Shown here piece after piece: positions 34,760-44,406 of a stretch of 64,000 nt of DNA. Origin of the DNA: Microbacterium sp. LWH11-1.2 (GTDB taxonomy: Bacteria > Actinomycetota > Actinomycetes > Actinomycetales > Microbacteriaceae); NCBI RefSeq assembly GCF_038397745.1, contig NZ_CP151636.1, positions 310,001-374,000 on the forward strand. The letters are read 5' to 3'. The notes under the pieces were generated by a model. It made no database searches. It was not told the origin of the DNA and saw only the letters and a list, made by a program, of their open reading frames with translations. Position numbers and translations under genes: made by a program. Each line of letters begins with the position of its first letter. Position 1 is the stretch's first letter.

Positions 34760-35415
34760 GCGTCGGATCCTGAACCCGTCGGACGATGGGGCGCTTCGTC
34801 TCGCTGCGGTCGCTCGACGACCGGAGCGGCGCCCGAAGCGCCGATCAGCGTGATGAGCTCGGCCCGCGCCGCGGCATCCGTGTACTCGCCGCGCGCGGCG
34901 ATCGTCAGCGTCGACGCCTCGGTCTGCCGACCGCCGCGCATGGTGACGCAGCCGTGGCTGGCGTCGAGCACGACGAGGACGCCGCGGGTGTCGAGGTGCT
35001 CCGCGATCGTGTCGGCGATCTGCTCGCCGAGACGCTCCTGCACCTGCGGGCGGGCGGCGAGGATCTCGACGACGCGCACGAGCGCGCCGAGTCCGACGAC
35101 CTGCTCGCCCGGCAGATACGCGAGGTGCGCGTGGCCGGCGAACGGCAGGAGGTGGTGCTCGCAGACGGAGCGGAAGCGGATGTCGCGCAGGAGCACTGCC
35201 CCGGACGGGAGGGTGTCGGGCGCCGGCCCGCGGGTCACGCTGATCGTGCGCGCCAGCGGCTCCGCGGCATCCGCGCCGACGCCGTCGAAGAACTCCGAGT
35301 ACAGCTCGGCCATGCGGGTCGGGGTCTGCTTCAGGCCGGGCCGGTCCGGGTCTTCGCCGATCGCCTCGAGCAGCTCTCTGGTGAGCCGTTCGACGCGCTG
35401 CCTGTCGACGGTCAC
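34756..35415 (-). CDS. folE: GTP cyclohydrolase I
   Basis: This 219-residue enzyme makes dihydroneopterin triphosphate from GTP, the first folate step. The zinc site is seen in RSVCEHHLLPFAGHAHLAYL (Cys and His) and in DASHGCVTMRGG (second Cys). The N-terminal helix LTRELLEAIGEDPDRPGL is normal. The start is a GTG one base after the ftsH stop, and its own stop overlaps folP, so the gene is expressed with both. The C-terminal tail beyond the core is acidic and short. Confidence 0.96.
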   Translation of the reverse strand: MTVDRQRVERLTRELLEAIGEDPDRPGLKQTPTRMAELYSEFFDGVGADAAEPLARTISVTRGPAPDTLPSGAVLLRDIRFRSVCEHHLLPFAGHAHLAYLPGEQVVGLGALVRVVEILAARPQVQERLGEQIADTIAEHLDTRGVLVVLDASHGCVTMRGGRQTEASTLTIAARGEYTDAAARAELITLIGASGAAPVVERPQRDEAPHRPTGSGSDA

Positions 35416-35416
35416 G

Positions 35417-37417
<2,001 letters not shown>

Positions 37418-37478
37418 GATCGGATCAGCGTATCGCGCGAGAACTAGGCACCCGCTGTGCGTTCACCCACGGCGTACC

Positions 37479-37543
37479 CTTCGTCAGGCTCAGGGACCCA
37501 TGCACCGCTGGGCGCCCCACCTGGGTCGCTGAGCCTGTCGAAG
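37479..37543. repeat. Inverted pair of the dispersed CTTCGACAGGCTC repeat
   Basis: The left arm (37479-37500) begins CTTCGTCAGGCTCAG and the right arm (37522-37543) is its reverse complement at 20 of 22 bases, around a 21-bp GC-rich loop. It lies between the 3' end of hpt and the 5' end of ftsH, 2 bp before the hpt stop codon. A strong hairpin would form in RNA of either strand and may act as terminator or mRNA end. Single copies occur at 4461, 14731 and 44303. Confidence 0.85.
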
Positions 37544-37545
37544 CG

Positions 37546-38097
37546 TCAGCTGTAGACGTGCGGCGCGAGGACGGCCACGTCGCGCAGGTTGCGGTACCGC
37601 TCGGCGTAGTCGAGGCCGTAGCCGACGACGAAGTCGGTGGGGATGTCGAATCCGACGTACTTGCAGTCGATGACGACCTTCGCGGCTTCGGGCTTGCGCA
37701 GCAGCGCCAGCACCTCGATCGACTCGGCTCCGCGCGACTCGAAGTTCTCGAGCAACCAGCTCAGGGTCAGCCCGGAGTCGATGATGTCCTCCACGATCAG
37801 GACGTGCTTGCCGTTGAGGTCGGTGTCGAGGTCCTTGCGGATCTGCACCACGCCGCTGGACTTCGTGCTCGCACCGTAGCTCGACACCGCCATCCAGTCC
37901 ATCGGGGCGTGGAACGGCAGTGCCCGTGCGAAGTCCGCCATCACCATCACCGCACCCTTGAGCACGCCGACCAGGACGAGCTGCTTGCCCGCGTAGTCGA
38001 CGGCGACCTGGGCCGCGAGCTCGTCGAGCTTCGCGAGGATCTGCTCCTCGGTGACGAGGATCTGGGCAAGGTCGTCCTGGATTTCCGCGGCGCGCAT
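37546..38097 (-). CDS. hpt: Hypoxanthine phosphoribosyltransferase
   Basis: This 183-residue purine salvage enzyme transfers ribose 5-phosphate from PRPP to hypoxanthine or guanine. The PRPP motif is VLIVEDIIDSGLTLSWLL, the start of the core is VLVGVLKGAVMVMADFARAL and the base-binding part is VGFDIPTDFVVGYGLDYAERYR. A -10-like TAAAAT lies at 38104-38109 on the minus strand, 6 bp before the ATG, so the mRNA may be leaderless. In actinobacteria hpt commonly lies between tilS and ftsH; here the DUF937 gene on the other strand intervenes. Confidence 0.95.
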   Translation of the reverse strand: MRAAEIQDDLAQILVTEEQILAKLDELAAQVAVDYAGKQLVLVGVLKGAVMVMADFARALPFHAPMDWMAVSSYGASTKSSGVVQIRKDLDTDLNGKHVLIVEDIIDSGLTLSWLLENFESRGAESIEVLALLRKPEAAKVVIDCKYVGFDIPTDFVVGYGLDYAERYRNLRDVAVLAPHVYS

Positions 38098-38183
38098 GGA
38101 TCGATTTTAGACTCCCTCCGACCCGGCATCCGCACTACTGTGAGCGGTGAGACGGGCGGATGCCCACCGACGGAAGGATTCAC

Positions 38184-38777
38184 ATGGCCCTGGACGACAT
38201 CCTCAAGCAGGTGCCGATCGACGACATCGCCGAGAAGCTCGGAGTCTCGCGCGACGAGGCGAAGGTCGCGATCGAGCAGGGCGGTGCGGTGCTGCTCGGC
38301 GGGCTCGCCAAGAACGCCGAGACCGCGGAGGGCTCTGCCGCCATCCAGAAGGCGCTGCAGAAGCACGAGGGCTCCACCGGAGCCGGGAAGGTCGACGACG
38401 TCGATCAGGCCGACGGCGGCAAGATCGTCGCGCACATCCTCGGCGGGAACGAGAAGGAGGTCACCACGAAGCTCACGGAGTCGAAGGCGACCCCGGGCAT
38501 CGACTTCGGCAAGCTCCTGCCGATCCTCGCGCCGATCGTGATGGGCCTCATCGCGAACGCGAACAAGGACAAGAAGGCGGATGCCGGCGCGCCGGAGTCC
38601 GGCGGCGGCATCGGCGACCTCATCGGCGGTCTGCTCGGCGGAGGCAACAGCGGCGGCGGCGCGGGCGGCGGGGGCATCGGCGACGTGCTGGGCGGCCTGC
38701 TCGGCGGCGGGTCGGGCGGATCCGGTGGCGGCGGGATCGGCGACCTCCTGGGCGGCCTGCTCGGCGGCAAGAAGTAG
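38184..38777 (+). CDS. DUF937 protein with Gly-rich GIGDLLGGLLGG repeats
   Basis: This 197-residue protein has a DUF937 N-terminal half: LDDILKQVPIDDIAEKLGVSRDEA, GGAVLLGGLAKNAETAEGSA and VAHILGGNEKEVTTKLTE. The C-terminal 60 residues are three copies of GIGD(L/V)(I/L)GGLLGG separated by Gly/Ser runs. The N-terminal half resembles the helical bundle of YidB-type proteins. The ATG at 38184 has GGAAGG 6 bp upstream. There is no signal peptide. The function is unknown; the tail looks able to self-associate. It is divergent from hpt and abuts the stop of tilS. Confidence 0.87.
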   Translation: MALDDILKQVPIDDIAEKLGVSRDEAKVAIEQGGAVLLGGLAKNAETAEGSAAIQKALQKHEGSTGAGKVDDVDQADGGKIVAHILGGNEKEVTTKLTESKATPGIDFGKLLPILAPIVMGLIANANKDKKADAGAPESGGGIGDLIGGLLGGGNSGGGAGGGGIGDVLGGLLGGGSGGSGGGGIGDLLGGLLGGKK

Positions 38778-39770
38778 TCAGCGACCGGATGCCGTGAAGA
38801 CGATCTGCCCGCCTCGGCGCACGGCCGAGCAGCCGGGCAGATCGATCGGCCCCTGACCCGCCCAGTCCGTCACGAGTCTCGCGACCTCGACGGTCTGGGC
38901 GCGGGTCAGGCTGACGCCGAACTCGCTGTCGACCACGAGGCGGATGATCCGGTTCCGCAGCGCGGCGGGGTTGGCCGCGAGTGCGGCGACGCTGACCGAG
39001 ATGCCCGCCTCCGCATGCTCGACGATGTCCTCGATCGTCTCGTGGATCATCTCGTCGAAAGCTTCGGCGTCCTCGCGGAGCTGCTCCGCGGTGCGGGCGA
39101 GCGCCTCCGCGATACCCGGCCCGAGCTCTGCCTCGAGCACCGGGAGCACCCTCTCGCGCACGCGCACCCGGGCGAACCGGTCGTCGAGATTGTGGGGGTC
39201 GTCCCACGGGTCCAGATCGGATGCCGTGCAGAACGCACGCGTCGTCTCGCGACGCACCCCGAGCAGCGGCCGCAGCCAGCGCACCCCGTCCTCGTCCTCC
39301 CGCGCCGGCGCCATGCCTTGAAGGCTCGCCGCCCCGGAACCGCGCGCGAGCCCGAGCAGCACCGTCTCGGCCTGGTCGTCGAGCGTGTGCCCGAGGAGCA
39401 CGGCAGAAGCGCCGATCTCGTCTGCGGCATCCCGCAGCACCCGGTAGCGCGCCTCGCGCGCCGCCGCCTCGGGGCCTCCTTCGCCGTCGACGTCGACACG
39501 CACCACGATCGCTTCGAGACCGAGTCCGGTGGCGATGCTCGCCGCACGCGCCGCGACCTCCGAGGAGTCGACCTGCAGACCGTGATCGACGGTGACGGAT
39601 GTCGCCCGTATCCCCCTCTTCGAGGCCTCGAAGGCGGTGGCCGCGGCGAGCGCGAGCGAGTCGGCGCCCCCGGAGAGGGCGACGATCGCCGTAGAGCCCT
39701 CGGGGATGTCGGCGAGCGCGGTGCGCACGGCGAGGCGGATCTCGGCGACGGCGGGGTTGAGCGAGGGCAC
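38778..39770 (-). CDS. tilS: tRNA(Ile)-lysidine synthase
   Basis: This 330-residue enzyme changes C34 of tRNA-Ile(CAU) to lysidine so that it reads AUA. The PP-loop ATPase motif is VALSGGADSLALA, followed by the expected VTVDHGLQ, LLGHTLDDQAETVLLGLARGSG and LRPLLGVRRETTRAFC. It is the short form that lacks a full C-terminal domain, as is normal in actinobacteria. It ends directly next to the DUF937 gene of the other strand. The gene 36 bp upstream is the 3-hydroxybutyrate dehydrogenase, probably a separate unit. Confidence 0.94.
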   Translation of the reverse strand: MPSLNPAVAEIRLAVRTALADIPEGSTAIVALSGGADSLALAAATAFEASKRGIRATSVTVDHGLQVDSSEVAARAASIATGLGLEAIVVRVDVDGEGGPEAAAREARYRVLRDAADEIGASAVLLGHTLDDQAETVLLGLARGSGAASLQGMAPAREDEDGVRWLRPLLGVRRETTRAFCTASDLDPWDDPHNLDDRFARVRVRERVLPVLEAELGPGIAEALARTAEQLREDAEAFDEMIHETIEDIVEHAEAGISVSVAALAANPAALRNRIIRLVVDSEFGVSLTRAQTVEVARLVTDWAGQGPIDLPGCSAVRRGGQIVFTASGR

Positions 39771-39806
39771 GACTCCACGCTAGCGGGGTGTGCCGCCGCC
39801 GTCGCC

Positions 39807-40580
39807 TCAGCGGGCCGACCAGCCGCCGTCCATCGTGTAGCTCGCCCCGGTGACCATCGCCGCCTCGTCGCTCGCGAGCCATGCCACGAGACCTGCGACC
39901 TCGGCCGGCTCGACCAGCCGCTTGATCGCGCTCTCGGTGAGCATGATCCGGTCCAGCACCTCCGCCTCCGGGATGCCGTGCACGCGGGCCTGGTCGGCCA
40001 GCTGCTTCTCGACCAGCGGCGTCCGGACGTACCCGGGATTGACGCAGTTGCTGGTGACCAGATGCGCTCCGCCCTCCAGCGCGGTGACCTTCGACAGCCC
40101 TTCGAGCCCGTGCTTGGCCGCGACGTACGCCGACTTGTACGGAGACGCCCGCAGCCCGTGCACCGAGGAGACGTTGACGATCCGCCCGAAGCGCTGCGCG
40201 TACATCGCCGGAAGAGCGGCGCGGATCAGCAGGAACGGCACCTCCAGCATGAGGGTCATGATCCTCCGGAACTCGCGGGGATCGAAATCCTGGATGGGGC
40301 TGACGTGCTGGATCCCCGCGTTGTTCACCAGGATGTCGACTCCGTCGAGCGCATCCGCCAGCCGGTCGTCCGCGAGTGCTGCCGGGTCCAGCAGGTCGAC
40401 GGCCCAGGCCGAGCCGCCCACCGCCTCCGCGGCCGCCGCGCACCCCTCGGCATCCCGGTCGGCGACGACGACGTGCGCGCCGCGAGCCGCCAGCTCCTGC
40501 ACGACGGCCAGCCCGATGCCGCTCGCCCCGCCGGTCACGAGTGCCCGGCGGCCGGCGAGCGGCTGCGGCGCGGCGTTCAC
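39807..40580 (-). CDS. 3-hydroxybutyrate dehydrogenase (short-chain dehydrogenase)
   Basis: This 257-residue SDR has the cofactor motif VTGGASGIGLAV at 15-26, VNNAGIQHVSPI, the catalytic Ser in VNVSSVHGLRASPYKSAYVA with Tyr and Lys in YVAAKHG, and the HBDH-type segment VNPGYVRTPLVEKQ. Those features and the length fit NAD-dependent D-3-hydroxybutyrate dehydrogenase. The GTG start overlaps the transporter stop (GTGA at 40577-40580), so the two are made together: import of a hydroxy or keto acid, then oxidation to acetoacetate. Another acyclic hydroxy acid as substrate cannot be excluded. Confidence 0.86.
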   Translation of the reverse strand: MNAAPQPLAGRRALVTGGASGIGLAVVQELAARGAHVVVADRDAEGCAAAAEAVGGSAWAVDLLDPAALADDRLADALDGVDILVNNAGIQHVSPIQDFDPREFRRIMTLMLEVPFLLIRAALPAMYAQRFGRIVNVSSVHGLRASPYKSAYVAAKHGLEGLSKVTALEGGAHLVTSNCVNPGYVRTPLVEKQLADQARVHGIPEAEVLDRIMLTESAIKRLVEPAEVAGLVAWLASDEAAMVTGASYTMDGGWSAR

Positions 40581-41950
40581 CGGGCGGCCCTGGCCAGGCC
40601 GTGCGTGCGGGCGTCGGCCTCGTCCACGGCGAGCAGGGAGATCCCGCGGGTCTCCTTCATCGTGATCACCGCGAAGGCGGTGACGGCGCAGGCCGCGGCC
40701 ACGTAGACCGCCACCGGCATCCACGACCGGTACTGCTGCAGCAGCGCGGTCGCGATGATCGGCGCCAGGGAGCCGGCGACGATCGAGGTGACCTGGTAGC
40801 CGAGCGAGACACCGGAGTAGCGCATGCGCGTGGGGAACATCTCGGCCATGATCGCCGGCTGGCCGGCGTACATCAGCGCGTGGAAGCAGAGTCCGATGGT
40901 GACCGCCGCGATGATCAGGAACGGGTTCAGGGTGTCGAACATCGGGAAGGCGAAGAACGCCCACGTGGCGCCGAGCACCGCACCGGCCAGGTACACCGGC
41001 CGACGGCCGAGGGCGTCGGAGAGGCGCCCGACCTGCGGGATCACCAGGAAGTGGATGACATGGGCGATCAGGAGCGCCAGCAGCAGCTGGCTGGTGTCGT
41101 ACTGGTGCACGGTCTTCAGATACACGATCGTGAAGGACACGATGATGTAGTAGAGGATGTTCTCCGCGAACCGCAGCCCCATCGCCCCGAAGATGCCCCG
41201 CGGGTACTTCTTCACGACCTCCAGCACGCCGTAGCCGGCGGCCTTGTCGGCCTCCACCTGCGCACGGGCCTCGAGGAAGATCGGCGCCTCGCTGACGTGG
41301 GTGCGGATGTAGTAGCCGATGATGACGACGATCGCGGACAGCCAGAAGGCCACACGCCAGCCCCAGCCGAGGAACTGATCGGACGGCAGGATCCACGACA
41401 TCCCGAGCAGCACCAGGGTCGCCAGGAGGTTGCCGACGGGGACAGCGGCCTGCGGCCAGCTCGACCAGAAGCCTCGCGACCGGTCCGGGCTGTGCTCGGC
41501 GACGAGCAGCACGGCGCCGCCCCACTCGCCGCCCACCGCGAAGCCCTGGATGAAGCGGAGCGCCACGAGCAGCGCGGGCGCCCAGTAGCCGATGGTGTCG
41601 AAGCCCGGCAGGCAGCCCATCAGGAACGTGGCGACGCCCACCAGGATGATCGTGATCTGCAGGGTGTGCTTGCGGCCCAGGCGATCGCCGATCTGGCCGA
41701 ACACGATGCCGCCGAGCGGCCGGGCGACGAAGCCCACCGCGTAGGTCAGGAAGGCGGCGATGATCCCGTCGAGCTCGGTGCCGGCATCCGGGAAGAAGAA
41801 GGTGCCGAAGACCAGCGAGGCCGCGGTGGCGTAGAGGAAGAACTCGTACCACTCCACGACGGTGCCCACCATCGATGCGGCCACGATCCTCTTCAGCCCG
41901 GATGTCCGCGGCTCCGTCTCCGGGACGGTCGTCGTCTTCTTGACGCTCAT
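40577..41950 (-). CDS. MFS transporter, metabolite:H+ symporter (MHS) family
   Basis: This 457-residue membrane protein has 12 membrane segments and the MHS hallmarks: GTVVEWYEFFLYATAASLVF at the first segment, the loop GQIGDRLGRKHTL and GGEWGGAVLLVAEHSPDRSR. Members bring carboxylates such as alpha-ketoglutarate, shikimate or hydroxybutyrate in with protons. The ATG at 41950 has AAGGAG 7 bp upstream; the open frame before it is not conserved-looking. It is co-translated with the dehydrogenase and divergent from the LysR gene, so 3-hydroxybutyrate or a related acid is the probable substrate. Confidence 0.92.
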   Translation of the reverse strand: MSVKKTTTVPETEPRTSGLKRIVAASMVGTVVEWYEFFLYATAASLVFGTFFFPDAGTELDGIIAAFLTYAVGFVARPLGGIVFGQIGDRLGRKHTLQITIILVGVATFLMGCLPGFDTIGYWAPALLVALRFIQGFAVGGEWGGAVLLVAEHSPDRSRGFWSSWPQAAVPVGNLLATLVLLGMSWILPSDQFLGWGWRVAFWLSAIVVIIGYYIRTHVSEAPIFLEARAQVEADKAAGYGVLEVVKKYPRGIFGAMGLRFAENILYYIIVSFTIVYLKTVHQYDTSQLLLALLIAHVIHFLVIPQVGRLSDALGRRPVYLAGAVLGATWAFFAFPMFDTLNPFLIIAAVTIGLCFHALMYAGQPAIMAEMFPTRMRYSGVSLGYQVTSIVAGSLAPIIATALLQQYRSWMPVAVYVAAACAVTAFAVITMKETRGISLLAVDEADARTHGLARAAR

Positions 41951-42059
41951 GGGTGCACTCCTTCGTGTTCTGCAGTGTCCGCATCGACAGCTGCTGCCCT
42001 GGGCCCCGCGCTCCCTCGGGAGGGGGAAGCCCCAGCCAGTATGGGCACGACGGATGCTG

Positions 42060-42094
42060 TGCACCAATGACCAGTCGAGCAGAGGCGTGGTGCA
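42060..42094. promoter_or_regulatory. Inverted repeat in the gap between the MHS transporter and LysR genes
   Basis: TGCACCA (42060-42066) and TGGTGCA (42088-42094) form a 7-bp inverted repeat 21 bp apart, ending 11 bp before the LysR start. LysR proteins usually bind such dyads in divergent promoters, so this is the best candidate site for control of both directions. Binding is inferred. Confidence 0.45.
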
Positions 42095-42105
42095 GAATTG
42101 CAGAT

Positions 42106-43035
42106 ATGAACGCATCGCCCGGAAGCTCCGCCAGCCCTGACGATCTGCTGATCCTGCTCGCCGTGTCGCGGACCGGGCGCTTCACGACCGCCGGAGAGAG
42201 CCTCGGGCTGAACCACACGACCGTCTCGCGTCGGATCGCCGCACTGGAGGCCGGCCTCGGCGGTCGGGCGCTGGCCCGCACCCCGGGCGGGTGGGAGCTG
42301 ACCGACCTGGGGCGTCGCGCCGTGCGGGCCGCCGAAGACGTGGAGACCGCGATGGCGAGCATCCACGAAGACGGCGAACAGGCCGACCAGATCACCGGCG
42401 TCGTGCGCATCTCCGCCACCGACGGGTTCAGCGCGTTCATCATCGCCCCCGCGCTCGCACAGCTGCACCGGAGGCATCCGCGTCTCAGCGTCGAGATCGT
42501 CAACGTCACCCGCCGCGCTCTCCAGCACCGCTCCGGTCTGGACATGGAGGTCGTGGTCGGCGAGCCGCAGGTGCACCGCGCCGAGGCGATCCTGCTCGGT
42601 CACTACACGCTGGGCATGTACGCCGCGCGCAGCTATCTGGATGAGTTCGGCACGCCCGCCGGCATCACCGAGTTGAGCGCGCATCCGCTGGTCTACTTCG
42701 TCGACTCGATGCTGCAGGTCGACGTCCTCGACGCGCCGCGGCGCCTCGTCCCCGGCATGCGGGATTCACTCAGCTCCACGAACGTCTTCGTGCACGTCGA
42801 GGCCACCAGGGCCGGGGCGGGGATCGGCTTCCTGCCGTGCTTCCTCGCCGACCGGCATCCGGACCTGGTGCGCCTCCTCCCGCAGGAGTTCGCCGAGCGC
42901 CTGCCGTACTGGCTCGTGCTGCGGCCCGACTCGCTGCGCCAGCCGGCCGTGGCCGCGGTCGCCGATGCGCTGCGGCGCCGCACGGCCGCCATGCAGGACG
43001 CGCTCCTGGGTGCGGTGGCGGACGTCGATGCCTGA
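42106..43035 (+). CDS. LysR family transcriptional regulator
   Basis: This 309-residue protein has the LysR helix-turn-helix (DLLILLAVSRTGRFTTAGES, then LGLNHTTVSRRIAALEAGLG) and a C-terminal substrate-binding domain with ATDGFSAFIIAPAL and AGAGIGFLPCFLADRHPDLV. The ATG at 42106 is chosen because the helix-turn-helix follows at the usual distance; the upstream frame covers the promoter. It is divergent from the MHS transporter/dehydrogenase pair with a 155-bp gap, so it should regulate them in response to the imported acid. Confidence 0.92.
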   Translation: MNASPGSSASPDDLLILLAVSRTGRFTTAGESLGLNHTTVSRRIAALEAGLGGRALARTPGGWELTDLGRRAVRAAEDVETAMASIHEDGEQADQITGVVRISATDGFSAFIIAPALAQLHRRHPRLSVEIVNVTRRALQHRSGLDMEVVVGEPQVHRAEAILLGHYTLGMYAARSYLDEFGTPAGITELSAHPLVYFVDSMLQVDVLDAPRRLVPGMRDSLSSTNVFVHVEATRAGAGIGFLPCFLADRHPDLVRLLPQEFAERLPYWLVLRPDSLRQPAVAAVADALRRRTAAMQDALLGAVADVDA

Positions 43036-43066
43036 CAGGTCCGCGCGAGCGGTCTAGTCTGGCGCC

Positions 43067-43753
43067 GTGACCGATCGCACGAGCCTCCGCTTCTCGACCG
43101 AGCGCTTCAAGGCGTTCGCCGACGCCGTCGTCGCGATCGCGATGACGCTGCTGATCCTCCCGCTGCTGGAGGCGGTGTCGGATGCCGGCACGAAGGGCCT
43201 CGCCACCGGAGAGTTCTTCGCCGAGAACGGCGGGCAGCTGTTCAGCTTCGCGCTCAGCTTCCTGCTCATCGCGAACTTCTGGATGGAGCATCACCGGCAG
43301 TACACCGAGGTCACGGCGATCACGCCTGCGCTGCTCTGGATCAACATCGCGTGGATGGCGACGATCGTCTGGCTGCCGGTGCCGACCGCGATGCTCGGGC
43401 AGATGGACACGGACCCACTGCAGGAGACGGTCTACATCGGCACGCTGATCCTCACCCAGGTCGCGACCCTCGCGGCGAAGCTGTACCTGCTGCGGCATCC
43501 CGACCTCACGAGCGCGCCGATCGCACGCGTGCGGCAGGACGTGGCCGGCGACGTCGCGGCGATCATCCTCTTCGGCCTGGCGCTCGGGATCGCCGTCGCT
43601 ATCGGCGACCAGGGCTACTTCGCACTGTTCCTGCTGCTTCTCACGGGCATCCTGGCCCACGCGCTGAACCGGCTCTGGACCCGGCGGGCTCCGGGACGCA
43701 CGGATGAGACCGTCGGAGACGACGGACCCGGCGCTCCCCGCGCACGCGGGTAG
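43067..43753 (+). CDS. TMEM175-family integral membrane protein (potassium channel-like)
   Basis: This 228-residue protein begins with RFSTERFKAFADAVVAIAMT, the RxxxFSDAVxAIxxT-type signature of TMEM175 (DUF1211), here with FADAV in place of FSDAV. Six membrane segments are visible, and the final 30 residues are hydrophilic. Bacterial members form tetrameric K+-permeable channels, so K+ leak or pH/ion balance is possible. The GTG start at 43067 lacks a strong Shine-Dalgarno sequence. It follows the LysR gene by 31 bp on the same strand and precedes ppa; co-regulation is unclear. Confidence 0.87.
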   Translation: MTDRTSLRFSTERFKAFADAVVAIAMTLLILPLLEAVSDAGTKGLATGEFFAENGGQLFSFALSFLLIANFWMEHHRQYTEVTAITPALLWINIAWMATIVWLPVPTAMLGQMDTDPLQETVYIGTLILTQVATLAAKLYLLRHPDLTSAPIARVRQDVAGDVAAIILFGLALGIAVAIGDQGYFALFLLLLTGILAHALNRLWTRRAPGRTDETVGDDGPGAPRARG

Positions 43754-43796
43754 GCTGGTCCGCGGCATCCAACCGTCTTTTCTGAGGAGCACACGC

Positions 43797-44288
43797 ATGG
43801 GCGCACACGACGCCGTCATCGAGATCCCGCGCGGCAGCCGCGTGAAGTACGAGGTCGACCACGAGACCGGACGAGTGCACCTCGACCGCGTGCTCTACAC
43901 GACCTTCGGGTACCCGGCCGACTACGGCTACTTCGACAACACCCTGGGCGAGGACGGCGACCCGCTCGACGTGCTCGTGCTCCTCGACCACGCCATCTAC
44001 CCCGGCGTCGTCGTCGAGGTGCGTCCCGTGGCCGTGCTCAAGATGAGCGACGAGGCCGGCGGCGACGACAAGCTGGTGGCCGTGCTGTCCAAGGACCCGC
44101 GCTGGGCGCACATCCAGGACATCGGCGACATCGCCGAGTTCACGAAGAAGGAGATCGCGCACTTCTTCGAGCACTACAAGGACCTCGAGCCCAACAAGTG
44201 GGTCAAGGTCGACGAGTGGGGCGACGCCGCTGAGGCGCAGCGCATCCTCGACGAGGCGATCGTCCGTTTCGGCGAGCAGGGTCACTGA
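43797..44288 (+). CDS. ppa: Inorganic pyrophosphatase
   Basis: This 163-residue soluble enzyme hydrolyses pyrophosphate to phosphate and drives biosynthesis forward. The family I signature GEDGDPLDVLVLLD is present with its three Asp metal ligands, as are EIPRGSRVKYEVD, FGYPADYGYF and KDLEPNKWVKV. The ATG at 43797 is preceded by GAGGAG at 7 bp; an open frame upstream is ignored. Transcription should end at the strong hairpin at 44351-44385. Confidence 0.97.
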   Translation: MGAHDAVIEIPRGSRVKYEVDHETGRVHLDRVLYTTFGYPADYGYFDNTLGEDGDPLDVLVLLDHAIYPGVVVEVRPVAVLKMSDEAGGDDKLVAVLSKDPRWAHIQDIGDIAEFTKKEIAHFFEHYKDLEPNKWVKVDEWGDAAEAQRILDEAIVRFGEQGH

Positions 44289-44302
44289 CCCGCTGACGCA
44301 CG

Positions 44303-44345
44303 GATGGGTCGCTGAGCCTGTCACTGATGGGTCGCTGAGCCTGTC
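44303..44345 (+). repeat. Two direct copies of the dispersed repeat
   Basis: The 20-mer GATGGGTCGCTGAGCCTGTC occurs at 44303-44322 and again at 44326-44345, without a mismatch and 3 bp apart. The second continues GAAGCG as in the copy at 37522-37543. The pair lies between ppa and its terminator. Confidence 0.9.
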
Positions 44346-44350
44346 GAAGC

Positions 44351-44385
44351 GAAGACCCCCGGCCGCTCAGCGGCCGGGGGTCTTC
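44351..44385. terminator. Strong bidirectional terminator between ppa and the M23 peptidase
   Basis: GAAGACCCCCGGCCGC (44351-44366) pairs perfectly with 44370-44385 around the loop TCA: a 16-bp stem between two convergent genes. TCTTC at the end gives a short pyrimidine run in both directions. Confidence 0.85.
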
Positions 44386-44406
44386 TGGCGTCGAGGACGA
44401 CGACGC

